Positions 37,901 through 52,000 of a stretch of 64,000 nt of DNA are shown piece by piece. The notes under the pieces were generated by a model. It ran no database searches, had not been told where the DNA came from, and saw nothing but the letters and a program-made list of their open reading frames with translations. Position numbers and translations under genes: made by a program. The first letter of the stretch is position 1; each line of letters opens with the position of its first letter. Origin of the DNA: Spongilla lacustris (Eukaryota > Porifera > Demospongiae > Spongillida > Spongillidae); the NCBI GenBank assembly GCA_949361645.1, contig OX442429.1:8169694-8233693 (forward strand). Direction: 5' to 3'.

Positions 37901-39085
37901 CGTTTGGTGGTAGCCTGAACAGGTCTAGCTGGTGGCAGGGATTGAGTGAGGGAGGAGGTGGATATGGTGTGAGGAGGAGTGAGGGTTGCTATGGGAGCCT
38001 CCCCTGATGCCGACCCTGCTAGCCGTACCAAACTGCTCCATATTCCCATGACAGTCTCGCTCATGGGTAGACAGTCCACCCTAAAGCTGAGAACAGGCAG
38101 CTAGGGCAAAAGAGCATAATTACCACAAGTCCCAACCAAACACATGCCCCACCCACAGATGTACATGTACACATGTACATTGTACCCACACACACAAGTA
38201 CACTCTTACAGGACACACAAGCACACTCTTACAGGCTTTAGAAGAGCCATAGGACACACAAGCACACTCTTACAAATGCTTTAGAAGACCCATAGGACAC
38301 ACAAGCACACTCTTACAAATGCTTTAGAAGACCCATAGGACACACAAGCACACTCTTACAGGCTTTAGAAGACCCATAGGACAGTCACACACAAGCACAC
38401 TCTTACAGGCTTTAGAAGACCCATAGGACACACAAGCACACTCTTACAGGCTTTAGAAGACCCATAGGACACAGCTTGGCACTCTTCCTTCCATGGAAGA
38501 AGACCAGCACTTTGCTCTTGCTGTGGGCCCTGACAATGGTCCCCGCGCCCAGCTCCTGGTGCTGAACAAGGCCCCCCAGGCGTGGGCGTGTGTCCCAGCC
38601 CCCTATGACAGTGAGGACAGCCAACACTGGTCCTTGACTGTAGACATCATCCTTCAGCTAGGGGCATTAGAGAGACTTATAATGTACCACCCCCAATGCT
38701 TTGATTTCAAGAGTGGCTAAAATGGGGTGTGTGTCTTATACATTTAAAGGGATCACTCACAGGTCTGATGTGAGGGGGAAGGGGGGGGGGGGGCACACAC
38801 AATGTACCTGTTCAGTATGGCTTTTGGCTCTCCGTAAAGCTGGATTGATGGACTCCATGGGAAGCACCAGGGATGGAATGGCCTGCAAACTGAGGCTGAT
38901 GTACTGGTTGATGAGCTTGTTCCAGCCATCCAGTGGGTGGAGCCGACGTATCAACACTATCAGCTCCTCTGCTATGGTGCTGCTGTCAGAGGCCGTAGAA
39001 GAGGCATGGAGTCTGTACTTCTTGATACGCTTCCCTATGAATACCAATTGGACTATAATAAACCTACCACATTACTTTGAACTAC

Positions 39086-39152
<67 letters not shown>

Positions 39153-40037
39153 GCTTTGCTAGAGCCAATGAAGGGTGAGCTGCATAGCACAATGACCTCC
39201 CCCAGAAGGCCAAATAGTTTCTCAACCAACTTCTTTTGCTCCATCTCACGATGACCAGGTTCCCATGACGGAAGCACAGCTCTTAACAACCGAACACACA
39301 TTACCTGAACAAAACCAACATTTATACATTAGTCTGGTACCCCTCCTCCCCATGCACACCACACCCCTCCTCCCCATGCACACCACACCTCAGGCTCACA
39401 CCCCCTCCTCCACAAACCTGCTGTATCAAAGATGACTGGTGAGGGTTTGATGCAGATGCAGAATCAATCATTTGCATCATCAACTCAATCCACTGAGACG
39501 AGCAGAATGCCCTGCCAGCCATTTTAGGGGTGGCCACACCCCTAAGAAAGCCCAGTGTCACCCACGTTAGGTGTTGAGCAGCAGCTGTTGTAGATAATAA
39601 GCTCTGGTTCTTAAGGTCTGGGGAAGAGTAGGATGATGTATACCCTTTCTACCACTGACTATAAAAACCTCCTTCTTCCTCAGACTACCCCCCCCCCCAC
39701 ACACACACACACACACACAACACCTCCTCCCCAGACCAGACCACCAAACACACCTCCTCCCCAGACCAGACCATCACACAACGTTTTCTCCCCAGACCAG
39801 ACCACCACACAACGCCTCCTCCCCAGACCACCACACAATGCCTCCTTACCTTTGTTAGAGCCACAAAGGACAATATAACGAAGAAGGTTGGCCACACAAT
39901 CCAAGCTCCTCTTGCTCAGGTCTCCTGAGTGGACACTCATGCCCACAACCAGACTTCTTAGCAAACAAATACATGAACGCAATATGAGGCTAGATGGCAG
40001 GTCATGAGCCACAGGAGTTTGGGGTAGGCCTGTTGGG

Positions 40038-40072
<35 letters not shown>

Positions 40073-43000
40073 GGTCAACAGTTAGAATATGCAAAATTAG
40101 GTTATCACTTATAGGCTGAATTATTTACATACAATGACCAACTCCCCCCACCCCTTAGCACACATGTACCATGACCATCTCACCCCTCCCCTTAGCACAC
40201 CATCACCCTCCCTCTTACCTTCACTGATCTCAGTGTCAGCCAACTCCTCCTTGTGCTCCTCCACTTGCACCTTGGGAGCCAGCTCTGAGGGCGCCAGGCT
40301 CAGATCATACTTGTCCTCCTTCCCCATACGATATGAGTTCACAGAGCCAGAAGCCCACCTAACCCTGACCCAGCCATCATGCCCCACTTCACTGATCACA
40401 GTCCCTTCACTTGGAGGAGGACCATCCTATGCACCATGACAACAGCATGATAATGGTCCACTACTGGTTTCCATAGTTACCTGATCCACCCACTTCCAGT
40501 CTGGTCCCCGAACTACTTTAGTTCCCACCTTCAACCTGTGGATCACTTCGGGACCAGTAGCAGGGATGGCTTTTGGAGAAGTGGGTGGAGCCTCTACGGG
40601 TCTAGACTCCACCTCTTTCTCCTCTCCTCTGTGTTCATCTTGCTGCACAGTAGCAGTGAGTCTGATGAGGGCCTGTGTCAGGCCAAGGAGGCCTTGGTCC
40701 AACAGGAGGGAGAGGTCAACCAACTGGTGCTCCATTGTAAGCATGCTAAGGGTGGCCAATATGAAGCGAGAAGTGATGAAAGACCCAATCGTGTAGCCTT
40801 TGTTTGTATTCTGTGTCAGGTTGTCTGACTTTTCATCTATAATGCAGAGAATACAGGAAGTGAAGAGAATACAGGAAGTGAAGAGAATACAGGAAGTGAA
40901 GAGAATACAGGAAGTGAAGAGAATACAGGAAGTGAAGAGAATACAGGAAGTGAAGAGAATACAGGAAGTGAAGAGAATACAGGAAGTGAAGAGAATACAG
41001 GAAGTGAAGAGAATACAGGAAGTGAAGAGAATACAGGAAGTGAAGAGAATACAGGAAGTGAAGAGAATACAGGAAGTGAAGAGAATACAGGAAGTGAAGA
41101 GAATACAGGAAGTGAAGAGAATGCAGGTAGTGAAGAGAATACAGGAAGTGAAGAAAATACAGGAAGTGAAGAGAACATTCAGGAACACAGGAAGTGAATA
41201 TCAGATTTGAAACTAAAACACAAAATTCCTTTCAAGAGGCAATTTGTATCCCTGTACATGTACATGCATTTTTAATGTAGCAAACCCACCATCTGGTGTT
41301 CTGCAGTTGTTCAGCTGTGCTAGTGCCATCTCAGACTCCCATACACAGCCCCTGAGGTGCCTAACTGCCCACTCCGTGATGGCCCTGAACTCCAATTCCA
41401 GTGTAATGTACAGGTCAGGTGATATGTGCTCCACAGCTGAGAGGTAATGAGTGCGCAGACCACTAGGGGGAAGAGGGGAAGGGAGGGGAGGAGGGAGAGA
41501 AGGTGGTGGGAGAAAGGGGTGGGGGAAAGTTGTGTGTGAAGTAGGCACCGAAGGGTAGGTCAAGGCAGGCAGTGATGGCTGACCTGCGAGGAGAGGCAAG
41601 CAGACCCAGCCATCCACACAAGGTTGAGTACCGCACTGATGGAAGCAACTTCTCTTGTGATATAACCTGCTGAAGATATTTAGCTCCCTCCAGACGAAGA
41701 GTTGCACGGCTTTGCTGCAAGGAAATACTCACAGAGCACAATCTAGATGGCATGGGGAACACTTACCTGTTTCTTCAGGGTACCTAGCAACCCCTTCACA
41801 TCTCCTTCATCCATTAGGACAAAACTCTTCATCTGGTTGAGCAGTGTGGCGTGCAGAGAGTGTCCCCCCATCCTCTCCCTCAGCCATTTGAACTTCTTGC
41901 TGCTAACTATTTCATGACTCACAGAGTCCCAAGTGTAGGACTGGGGATGAGAACACGTATGTATCTAAAGATGAGGTGCCTAAGTAACTAGTAAGAGGTT
42001 TGTATCTGACGATGTACCCCAAAATAAAAATACCCCCCCCCCCCCCCCCAATGGCTGACCTCTTTCATCTGTTTGATATCTCCAATGTACTTTACACTAG
42101 TTTTCTCTTTTGGAGGAAGGGGATCAGACACCTGTGGGCCCTGCACACTCTTCCCTGCTGCAGCCTTGACTGCCTTGAGTGCCTGCTGGGCGTAGTGTCT
42201 CCACCGGGTACTGCCATGCTGAAGCTGGTTCTTATGCAGCAAACCCACCACATTTACAATGGGCGAGCGAATATTGGCGATAATGAAAAGGCAACGTTGA
42301 ATTGGCTCCCGACACACCTCTTCATAAGTGCAAAGTGACTCTTGGTGTGCCTTAACTAGAGCAACTTTTGCATCATACACAGCTTTGCAAATTTCAGCCA
42401 GAGGTGGAGGCACCTGAACGATGGGGTTGCCAAAGTTACCATGGTCATTATTAGGGCTACTCAGTTGCTCAATCATGTTCAGGACCAGGTGCATGAGATC
42501 TCTAAGCTTGATCAAACAGGTCATGAAAAGCCGTCCCAAGTACTCAACAGGATGCTCAGGGTTCTGGTCAGTGGCAAGCATCAATTGATTGTGCTCTTTG
42601 GAGTACTGGTGAATCACAGACATGAAAGCCACAAGCTTCTCATCATGGATCACAGGCTGCGACAGACCACAGAGCAAGGCATGTGCAGAATCGATAGAAC
42701 TCTGACGCTGCAGTGACTTTACAGCAGTTTCTGGTTCATTGGTGATGGTTTCCATAGCAATGAGAGGTTGGAGCTCCAGCCCACCAGAGAACATCTCCTG
42801 GGACAACCACCTATCACACTCCTCCTCCTCCGCTTCTACCGGTATGCTTTCAATCATGCTGTAGGCCCTCAGCCCTTGCAGCAGTGCCAGTGTGCGCTCA
42901 GTATCAATAAGAATGGGGCATATCTCCAACTGCTGGTAGCATTTATTCACAGAGCACTACAATGCAGAAGTAATAAAGTACCGAAATGTGCTACCTTAGC

Positions 43001-46000
43001 ACTCCCCACACCTCAGCACCTCCCCCACACCTCAGCACCCTACCTGGTACTTTCCCACATCTCAGCACCCTACATGGTACCCTCCCACATCTCAGCACCC
43101 TACATGGTACCCTCCCACATCTCAGCACCCTACATGGTACTCTCCCACACCTCAGCACCCTACCTGGTACTCTCCCACAAGGAAGTGTTTGGTCATTTCT
43201 CTGGCAGAATCAGAGTGGCCTACCATGTCATACTCCTTAGTAGCATCCTTCCCAGCCAAGTCACGCAGCCGCTCCACACCACAAGGTGCCTGAACATAAC
43301 ACAGCTGCCACATCACCCATAGACACTAGAATGATAACTTACCTGAGAGGCCAAGGACTGGACATCGTACACTCTATCATTGATGACGATCCACAGGCCT
43401 CCTTCCTTGTTGTGATTGTCAATGTCCTCTTGGCTGACCACACCCTTCAAACACCGCGGTGATGTCACTCCTGTGAACACAAACGGGAACACTGTTTTGG
43501 AAGCTGCAAAGGTACTACCATCCTGGTAAAGCAACTGTACCATCCTATAAATGATTTTAAGCACAATACTGTATGTACACCCTCCAATAGCTCCATAGCA
43601 CCACATACACCCTCCAGCACCATGTACACCCTCCAATAGCTCCACAGCACCTTGTACACCTTCCAATAGCACCACAGCACCATGTACACCCAAAAGCAAC
43701 GCTCCCCAAAGACTCACTCTTCACTCCAGGCCACGAGAGGTCCTCCTCATCCTCCTTGTGAGCCCCAAGGGCACAACGGTTCACCTTGTCAAGATGGTCC
43801 ACTAACATGCTCAGGAGTAGTGGGAGACTAGCAGCCCTCAGCATCAGCAGTGGCAGCTTTAGCTGCAAGAGGACAAGCCCCACAGCAAGCTCAGGCAGCA
43901 CAGCACCAATGGGATCCCTCTGCAGTGCTTCAGTGACCAGGGAGAAGTGCCTACTACTCAACAAGGCTGCCTTTGCAGCACAGGGTAATATGTGGAGGCC
44001 ATGATCCAACAGCATCGAGAGATACTTGTTGAGGACCCCCATAGCCCCAAGTGTTTGGCTTGAGTATGCTAAGTAAGTAATGAGAAGTGGGGGAGATGTG
44101 AGGGTGTGGAGGTGAGGGAGATGTGAGGGTGGGGAGGTGAGGGAGATGTGAGGGTGTGGAGGTGAGGGAGATGTGAGGGTGGGGAGGTGAGGGAGATGTG
44201 AGGGTGTGGAGGTGAGGGAGATGTGAGGGTAGGGAGGTGAGGGAGATGTGAGGATGGGGAGGTGGGGAGATGTGAGGGTGGGGAGGTGAGGGAAATGTGA
44301 GGGTGGGGAGGTGGGGGAGATGTGAGGATGGGGAGGTGAGGGAGATGTAAGGATAGAGGTGGGGGAGATGTGAGGATGGAGAGGTGAGATACACACATAT
44401 GGCCAACATGTAGGTGTAACTAGGTGTACTGAACTGTTACCATCTAACTACATTTGCAAACTTCACTTCCAATATCAACACAACAGTTACCTTTGTCCCC
44501 CTCTGTAGTGGAGGAGTAGAGGAGCGTAAGAAGAAGCCTTTGGAAGAGCAACAGGAGGTCCAATGACACAGACTCTCCTTGTGGTTGGGGGGCTTTCCCC
44601 TTGTCAATCTCCACTTCCTCTGCAATCTGGGAATAATTGTAAATCATTCAGCCCTTCTCACACACCTAACACTATTATAAACCACCAGACTCATTAACCA
44701 CGGTAAACAGTTTGTATACACCATGCATTGCACTTAAATCAGTTAATGAGCTGATTTCTGGTTGACAAGTCACAATTAATTAAGAAAATGGTTAACTAAC
44801 TACATGTACATGTAGATGGCAATCAGCTTGCAAGGGCACACATACCTCCTTTATGAAGGCACTGCATTGTGCAGTTGAAGTGGTGATCATTTGTTGCACA
44901 AGGGCTAGCAGTGGTACAGTACTCTCCACACCAGGCTTGAGCACAGCCGAAGGATCCTGGACCTCATAGGCTATGGCGGTCACCAGAGCATTCTCTAAAC
45001 CCCTGTCCACCATCAGACTGCTAACAAGAAGGTTGATCATGAACTGATGGCCGTGTGGAATGGTGTTCTCGGCTGAATATGAAAGTATCCATTGATAACT
45101 GACCAGCAGTGATGAGGGCGGGGGACATACCTTGGGCACTGGGGAGGAGCTGGGAGAGGGCAGTGGCTCTCTCAGACACAGTGGGGAGGATGATTGCCCA
45201 GCCACTCCTGAGCACACGCTGAGCGGCATACTGGACTGTAGGAAGCACATTGGAGTTGCGAGCCAGCTCAACCACACACTGCTTGATGGACACCAGGAGT
45301 GACGACCCAGGTCCCAGACCCAAGGAATCAGGAGGTGTGCACTCCATGATGGCAGCTTGTAGCTAGTACAAGAATATATAATGGGAACAGCCTTCACTCC
45401 CAAGAGTGGTGTGCAGACAGCCTCCTCCCCCTCCCTCCCCCACAAGGAGGGTGACACCAAGTGTGATGATGCATACGTTAATGATGGCCAAAAAAGCATG
45501 ATGTAATTTGTGAACGCTCTAATAATAAGTACCTCCCCCTCCCTGAAGAACGTGCCTACGCCATGTTTGAAATACAATACATCCCCTACCACCTTAATGC
45601 ACACCACAAGCTGACTCACCTGTAAGCAGAGTAAGTTGAGCACGGCAGTAGCCATGCACTCCTGGTCCTGGTGGGGTGGAGGATAGGAGCCCTGGGCTCC
45701 ATCCAGCCCCTCACACACCACTCTCAGCAGTGTGTCTAGTTTCTCAAATGTGCCATGAGATACTTCAAGGCAGAAGGGGAGGTGGGCACCAAGAGGAAGC
45801 ACTTGCAGCTTGCAGCAGGCAAAGCTCTATGAGGATAACATGCACATCACTTTTCTCCTCCATCTTCTCCCTCCCTCCTCCATCTTCTCCCTCCCCTGGA
45901 GCCCTCTTCTCCCTCCTCCCTTCTTCCTCCCTCTTCACCCTCCTCCCTTCTCCCTCTTCTCCCTCCCTCTTCTCCCTCCTCCCTTCTTCCTCCCTCATCT

Positions 46001-49000
46001 CCCTCCCCTCCTTCACCTCTCCAGCATACCTCATAAGCTCCACATGACAGATACACAATGCCTTGCTTTGAGGCTTCAGGAATGAGGGTGGGCTGGGGTA
46101 GAGTCTCCTCCTGCTCTCCACTGCAGTCCCTACCCCAGCCATACACATCTCCAGAGGCAGTGAGGGTCAGACTGTGGTGAGAACCAACTGCAATGCTGAC
46201 AACCTTCTCCCCCACAAGGGACTCAACCAGTTGTGGATGACCTGAGTGCTCCCTCTCACCATGCCCAAGGTGGTCAAGATCACCTGATCCCCTATAATGA
46301 GCAATAGGTATTGGAAGGCACATAATAGGAATAGGTCACATTAGGCACCCCACCCAGAAGGGTTGCCTGAACACCACACCGTCACCCACCCAGAAGGGTT
46401 GCCTGAACACCAGTACACCCACCCAGAAGGGTTGCCTGAACACCAGTACACTCCCACCCAGAAGGGTTGCCTGAACACCCGTACACCCATCCAGAAGGGT
46501 TGCCTGAACACCAATACACACCCACACCAGCACACACCAACATCAGCACACTTACCAGGTATAAACCTTTCCTTCATTGCTCATAGCAACAGAAAAATGG
46601 TTTCCACATCTAACTTTGATAACATTAGTATCCTTGGTGAAGCTAATCAGCCTAGGGAGCTTAGAACATTCCACTCCACCTCTTCCCAGTTTACCAAAGT
46701 CACCATCACCCCAAGACCACACACGCCCTGTGGAATAAATTGACTGAAAAATGCAAAGTGACTCCACCAAGTTCGTTGCTCTAACTACCAAAAATGCAGA
46801 GGGTATTCTAAACACATAACACACACATACCATTGTTCTCCACAGCAAGTGTGTGTGCCTCCCCTCCACCACAATCTACATCAGTGATCCTATGTCCCTG
46901 CAGAGCTTGAACCAGTGTGGGCATACTTAGGTCTTCAACACCTCCTGTGGAGACATATAATAATAACAAACCCAGGCCCAGTTTAGGTTACAAATGGATC
47001 ACATCACCTCAAGGAACAAAGGGTCTGGAAAACTCCTACACCCACCTATTAGCCTTTTTGTTTACATGACTAATAACATAGACATATTGATTGTAATTAG
47101 AAGTGCAATTGAGGCATGTGTCAAAGTTCAGCTTGGCTACAGAGACCTGGATGTTTTTAGGCTGTCTTCCTGTGCTATTGGATACTGGTCCATTAAGAGT
47201 TTCTCCACACTTGTTTTGCATGTGGTTACATGTGTATGTAAACCTCAGCACAGTACTACTGGAAGGTGACAACCAAACCTTCAGACCACATCTACTAATA
47301 CCACACCCCAAGAATACAAGTAAAGGTAGTGAAGGTAGCCCATTACACAGTGCTCTGCACAGTGAAGGTAGCCCATTACACAGTGCTCTGCACAGTGAAG
47401 GTAGCCCATTACACAGTGCTCTGCACAGTGAAGGTAGCCCATTACACAGTGCTCTGCACAGTGAAGGTAGCCCATTACACAGTGCTCTGCACAGTGAAGG
47501 TAGCCCATTACACAGTGCTCTACATAGTGAAGGTAGCCCATTACACAGTGCTCTACATAGTGAAGGTAGCCCATTACACAGTGCTCTACACAGTGAAGGT
47601 AGCCCATTACACAGTGCTCTACACAGTGAAGGTAGCCCATTACACAGTGCTCTACACAGTGAAGGTAGCCCATTACACAGTGCTCTACATAGTGAAGGTA
47701 GCCCATTACACAGTGCTCTACACAGTGAAGGTAGCCCATTACACAGTGCTCTACACAGTGAAGGTAGCCCATTACACAGTGCTCTACATAGTGAAGGTAG
47801 CCCATTACACAGTGCTCTACATAGTGAAGGTAGCCCATTACACAGTGCTCTACATAGTGAAGGTAGCCCATTACACAGTGCTCTACATAGTGAAGGTAGC
47901 CCATTACACAGTGCTCTGCACAGTGAAGGTAGCCCATTACACAGTGCTGTACATAGTGAAGGTAGCCCATTACACAGTGCTCTACATAGTGAAGGTAGCC
48001 CATTACACAGTGCTCTACATAGTGAAGGTAGCCCATTACACAGTGCTCTACATAGTGAAGGTAGCCCATTACACAGTGCTCTGCACAGTGAAGGTAGCCC
48101 ATTACACAGTGCTGTACATAGTGAAGGTAGCCCATTACACAGTGCTCTACATAGTGAAGGTAGCCCATTACACAGTGCTGTACATAGTGAAGGTAGCCCA
48201 TTACACAGTGCTCTACATAGTGAAGGTAGCCCATTACACAGTGCTCTACATAGTGAAGGTAGCCCATTACACAGTGCTCTGCACAGTGAAGGTAGCCCAT
48301 TACACAGTGCTGTACATAGTGAAGGTAGCCCATTACACAGTGCTCTACATAGTGAATGTTTTTATCAATAGACCCATTACTTCAATAAATACAATACAAT
48401 ATACAGTACATATATAGAAAGCAAATATGACACAGCTGGAATTCAAACAATAGATGTTTGGCTAACATACTAAGTGAAAGTGAACCTAGTACATGTAGAT
48501 TCTCATCTGCAAGGTCAGAGGATGGGATGCTGATTATGTGCGCCTGGCAAGATTTACCTACATGTATATATCCACATCTTAAGAGAACTAGAACAAAGTT
48601 CCAATCAAGTACATAGTGCATAGAAGCAGAAGGAGCAAAGTTCCAATCAAGTACATAGCGCATAGAAGCAGAAAGAGCAAAGTTCCAATCTTACGTAGCT
48701 TACAACATTGTGTGAATCTGCCAATAGTTTCAATTTTCACTGAAACTGTTGCAGGTCACATGGCCATCAAAAACTAAAAGTATCCACCCCAGGAGGAGTG
48801 TGACAAGGTAACGCGGTTCTCAAAAAGGTCGTCTGAAGACAGCACTGAAGGATGCATTAGGGGTCAAAGAGGACTTCAAGAGGCTGCTTTTAGGGTAGTG
48901 TAGTCATGCAATGTACACATTCCCCCTCCAAAGGCCTCACCAAACAGCCCATTCCCCCTCCAAAAGCCTCACCAAACAGCCCATTCCCCCTCCAAAGGCC

Positions 49001-52000
49001 TCACCAAACAGCCCATTCCCCCTCCAAAGGCCTCACCAAACAGCCCATTCCCCCTCCAAAAGCCTCACCAAACAGCCCATTCCCCCTCCAAAGGCCTCAC
49101 CAAACAGCCCATTCCCCCTGCAAAAGTCTCACCATGGCCAAGCCTTCCACAGCTTCCCTTCCCCCACGTGTACAGAGCACCGTCCTCGGTGATGGCTGCA
49201 CTGTAGGCATTCCCACAGGCCACATACACCACATTCTTCCCAGACAGAGCTGCAACCAGTGTAGGCTGGTCAATAGACCTATTTAATTAAAGTTGAACAA
49301 ATTCAATAAGCCATTATAAATGTACATGTATGTTTTGTGTGATGATGTATGTATACACAATGTATGTACACGTGTGTGATGTGTGTGATGATGTATGCGT
49401 GATGTACACATGTGTGTGCATGATGTACACGTGTGATGTGTGTGCGTGATGTACACATGTGTGATGTGTGTGCGTGATGTACATGTATGCGTGGATGTAC
49501 ACGTGTGTGATGATGTGTGTGATGACGTACTTGGTGTCTCCAAGACCTAGCTGCCCTGCTTCACCTTCACCCCAAGAGTACACTTCCCTATTACTGCCCA
49601 GGGCTAGGAAATGGTTGCCTTCATAGTGATGTGCCAGCTGCTGGATCTCAACGTCACCAGGAAATGTCACAGGCTGTAATTTAAATTAAAAAAAAAAAGC
49701 ACAATAAAAAAACGTCCTTCGAGCCGGGATTGAACCAGCGACCTATGGATATCAGTTAACCACTACAGTCCACCGCTCTACCAGCTGAGCTATCGAAGGA
49801 TTACATGTAATTCACCTGCGGTTCGGGTGTTAAATCGCCACTGTCCTTCAGCCAGTACACAGAACCGTGCACAGTTAAAACCAATCGATGCTTTTCTGAG
49901 GATACTATCTGTTTAGCTCCCATGTCAAGCAAAATTGTTGAAATGTTGGGCTTCGTGAGAGCATGGGATCCTTTGGAGGAGCCTCCTCCCCAGTGAAAAA
50001 CTTTAGATATTCGTTGCTGATCCACAGCATCAAGCTGCAGCTGTAAGAGAATACATGGAGTGCTCCAAATGGAGTGAGGTGTGTGGACAATATCTCTTAC
50101 CTTTTCGCTAGCAATGTAGGGATGTGCCAGTCGATCCAAATGAGAAAGCGTTACTGTAGCTACCTGACGCAGATCAATTTGTGTTGAATCATCATTAGGC
50201 AAGGTCAGAAAGTCCAAGTAGCACTTGGTAGGATTTGAAGAGGGAGGTGCACCCTATTGGACAACATAAAGGTGTCATAGCACTGCTGCTCCTAAGAATG
50301 TAGCCACAAGTTAGCAACACTATATACCACCAGACATAACTCGGACCAACAGGCAACATCAAACATAAAAGGATAGATGGGAATATATGACACACAGTTT
50401 TGATTTAAGGTAAACTTCAAGGTAACTAATACCCTATCTTAAAATCATATATAAGTCTTACACTTGGTGTCACTGAAAACCCTAGGAATGGACTGGAGGG
50501 GGTGGGAATCATCATGAGCCTTCTCAGAAATGGGACAAGTGGTGCGACCCTTTCATCCTCATTGCTTGGAAGGCAGTCTTCCTCTTTCCCTTCCGCCTTG
50601 TGCACAGCCTCCATCTTTGTGTGTGTGGTAAGTCGTAGCAGGAGCAGTGTGGTGTCTAGCATGTGTTCAAGGGTACCCCTCTGCAGGACCAGCTCCAGAA
50701 GCAGAGACAGTGCTAGCTGTCTGTCATGGAGAGGAATGCTTTTCTTCTCCACACTTTTTGTCCTGAAGAAAGATTGGTGCATGACAAAATATCATCTACG
50801 GCTATGTGACCTCAGCCCCAGGCCATCCATAGGCATGTGACCTCAGCCCCAGGTCATCCATAGGCATGTGACCTCAGCCCCAGGTCATCCATAGGCATGT
50901 GACCTCAGCCCCAGGTCATCCATAGGCATGTGACCTCAGCCCCAGGTCATCCATAGGCATGTGACCTCAGCCCCAGGTCATCCATAGGCATGTGACCTCA
51001 GCCCCAGGTCATGTGACCTCAGCCCAACAGTTCTGTGGACCCTCTGCAATACCACCAAACCTTACTACTCCCTCTCCCGACCTCCTTACCCCAGGCAGAC
51101 TGATAAAAGAAACTGTACTGTTCTGTCCACCATGTCTATCCAAACATTCGAAGTGGCTGTCGTATCAAACAGGAGGGCTACGGGCATATCGTGGAGCACA
51201 GAAATAGCCTCTTGGAGGACCTCCGTGCACAAGTCTTTGTCGTCTCCTGATCTCCAGGCACGCATCAAGAATGCAAAGGCAAAGGACAGGGCTGTCCGAG
51301 CTCCTATCTTGATCAGGCCGTCTGTCGCAACCTTACTGCTTATCACCTGTGGCCTGCAGAAGATGTGTAATGGCCCACCCCTTTGCTCATCACACCAATG
51401 AAGGCCCCACCCCTTTGCTCATCACACCAATGAACGCTGCACAACAGAATGATGACAAGACATTCCTTCTACAGAGAATTTGCCTCTGGACATGTGCTTT
51501 TGTTTGTTGGATGTGAATTATTTGTTCAACTTTAAATCCATACCTACCACATGCACCTAGCACCTAGCCATGACTCCCTAGATGCTACCATCACATGCAC
51601 CTAGCCATGACTCCCTAGATGCTACCATCACATGCACCAAGCCATGACTCCCTAGATGCTACCATCACATGCACCTAGCCATGACTCCCTAGATGCTACT
51701 ATCACATGCACCTAGCCATGACTCCCTAGATGCTACCATCACATGCACCTAGCCATGACTCCCTAGATGCTACCATCACATGCACCAAGCCATGACTCCC
51801 TAGATGCTACCATCACATGCACCTAGCCATGACTCCCTAGATGCTACCATCACATGCACCTAGCCATGACTCCCTAGATGCTACCATCACATGCACCTAG
51901 CCATGACTCCCTAGATGCTACCATCACATGCACCTAGCCATGACTCCCTAGATGCTACCATCACATGCACCAAGCCATGACTCCCTAGATGCTACCATCA

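Larger units (their letters stand above)
46030..49680 (-). other. HERC2: HERC2 first RCC1-like domain
   Basis: Blades [44 protein letters not shown] and a DHLGHGERE blade, with [10 protein letters not shown] at the end. The intron between LGHG and [10 protein letters not shown] is 2.2 kb and holds two minisatellites; the others are short. Confidence 0.9.

Noticed and set aside
36753..38079. Tyr/Ile/His-rich ORF (plus) and CMYGAGG-rich ORF (minus)
   Set aside because: Both read through the CATACATACCTCCAGCTC array. Only the part of the minus ORF above 37580 is real HERC2 exon.
47103..48417. ORFs of 350-420 codons on both strands
   Set aside because: Products of the 33-bp HERC2 intron repeat; no unique coding sequence.
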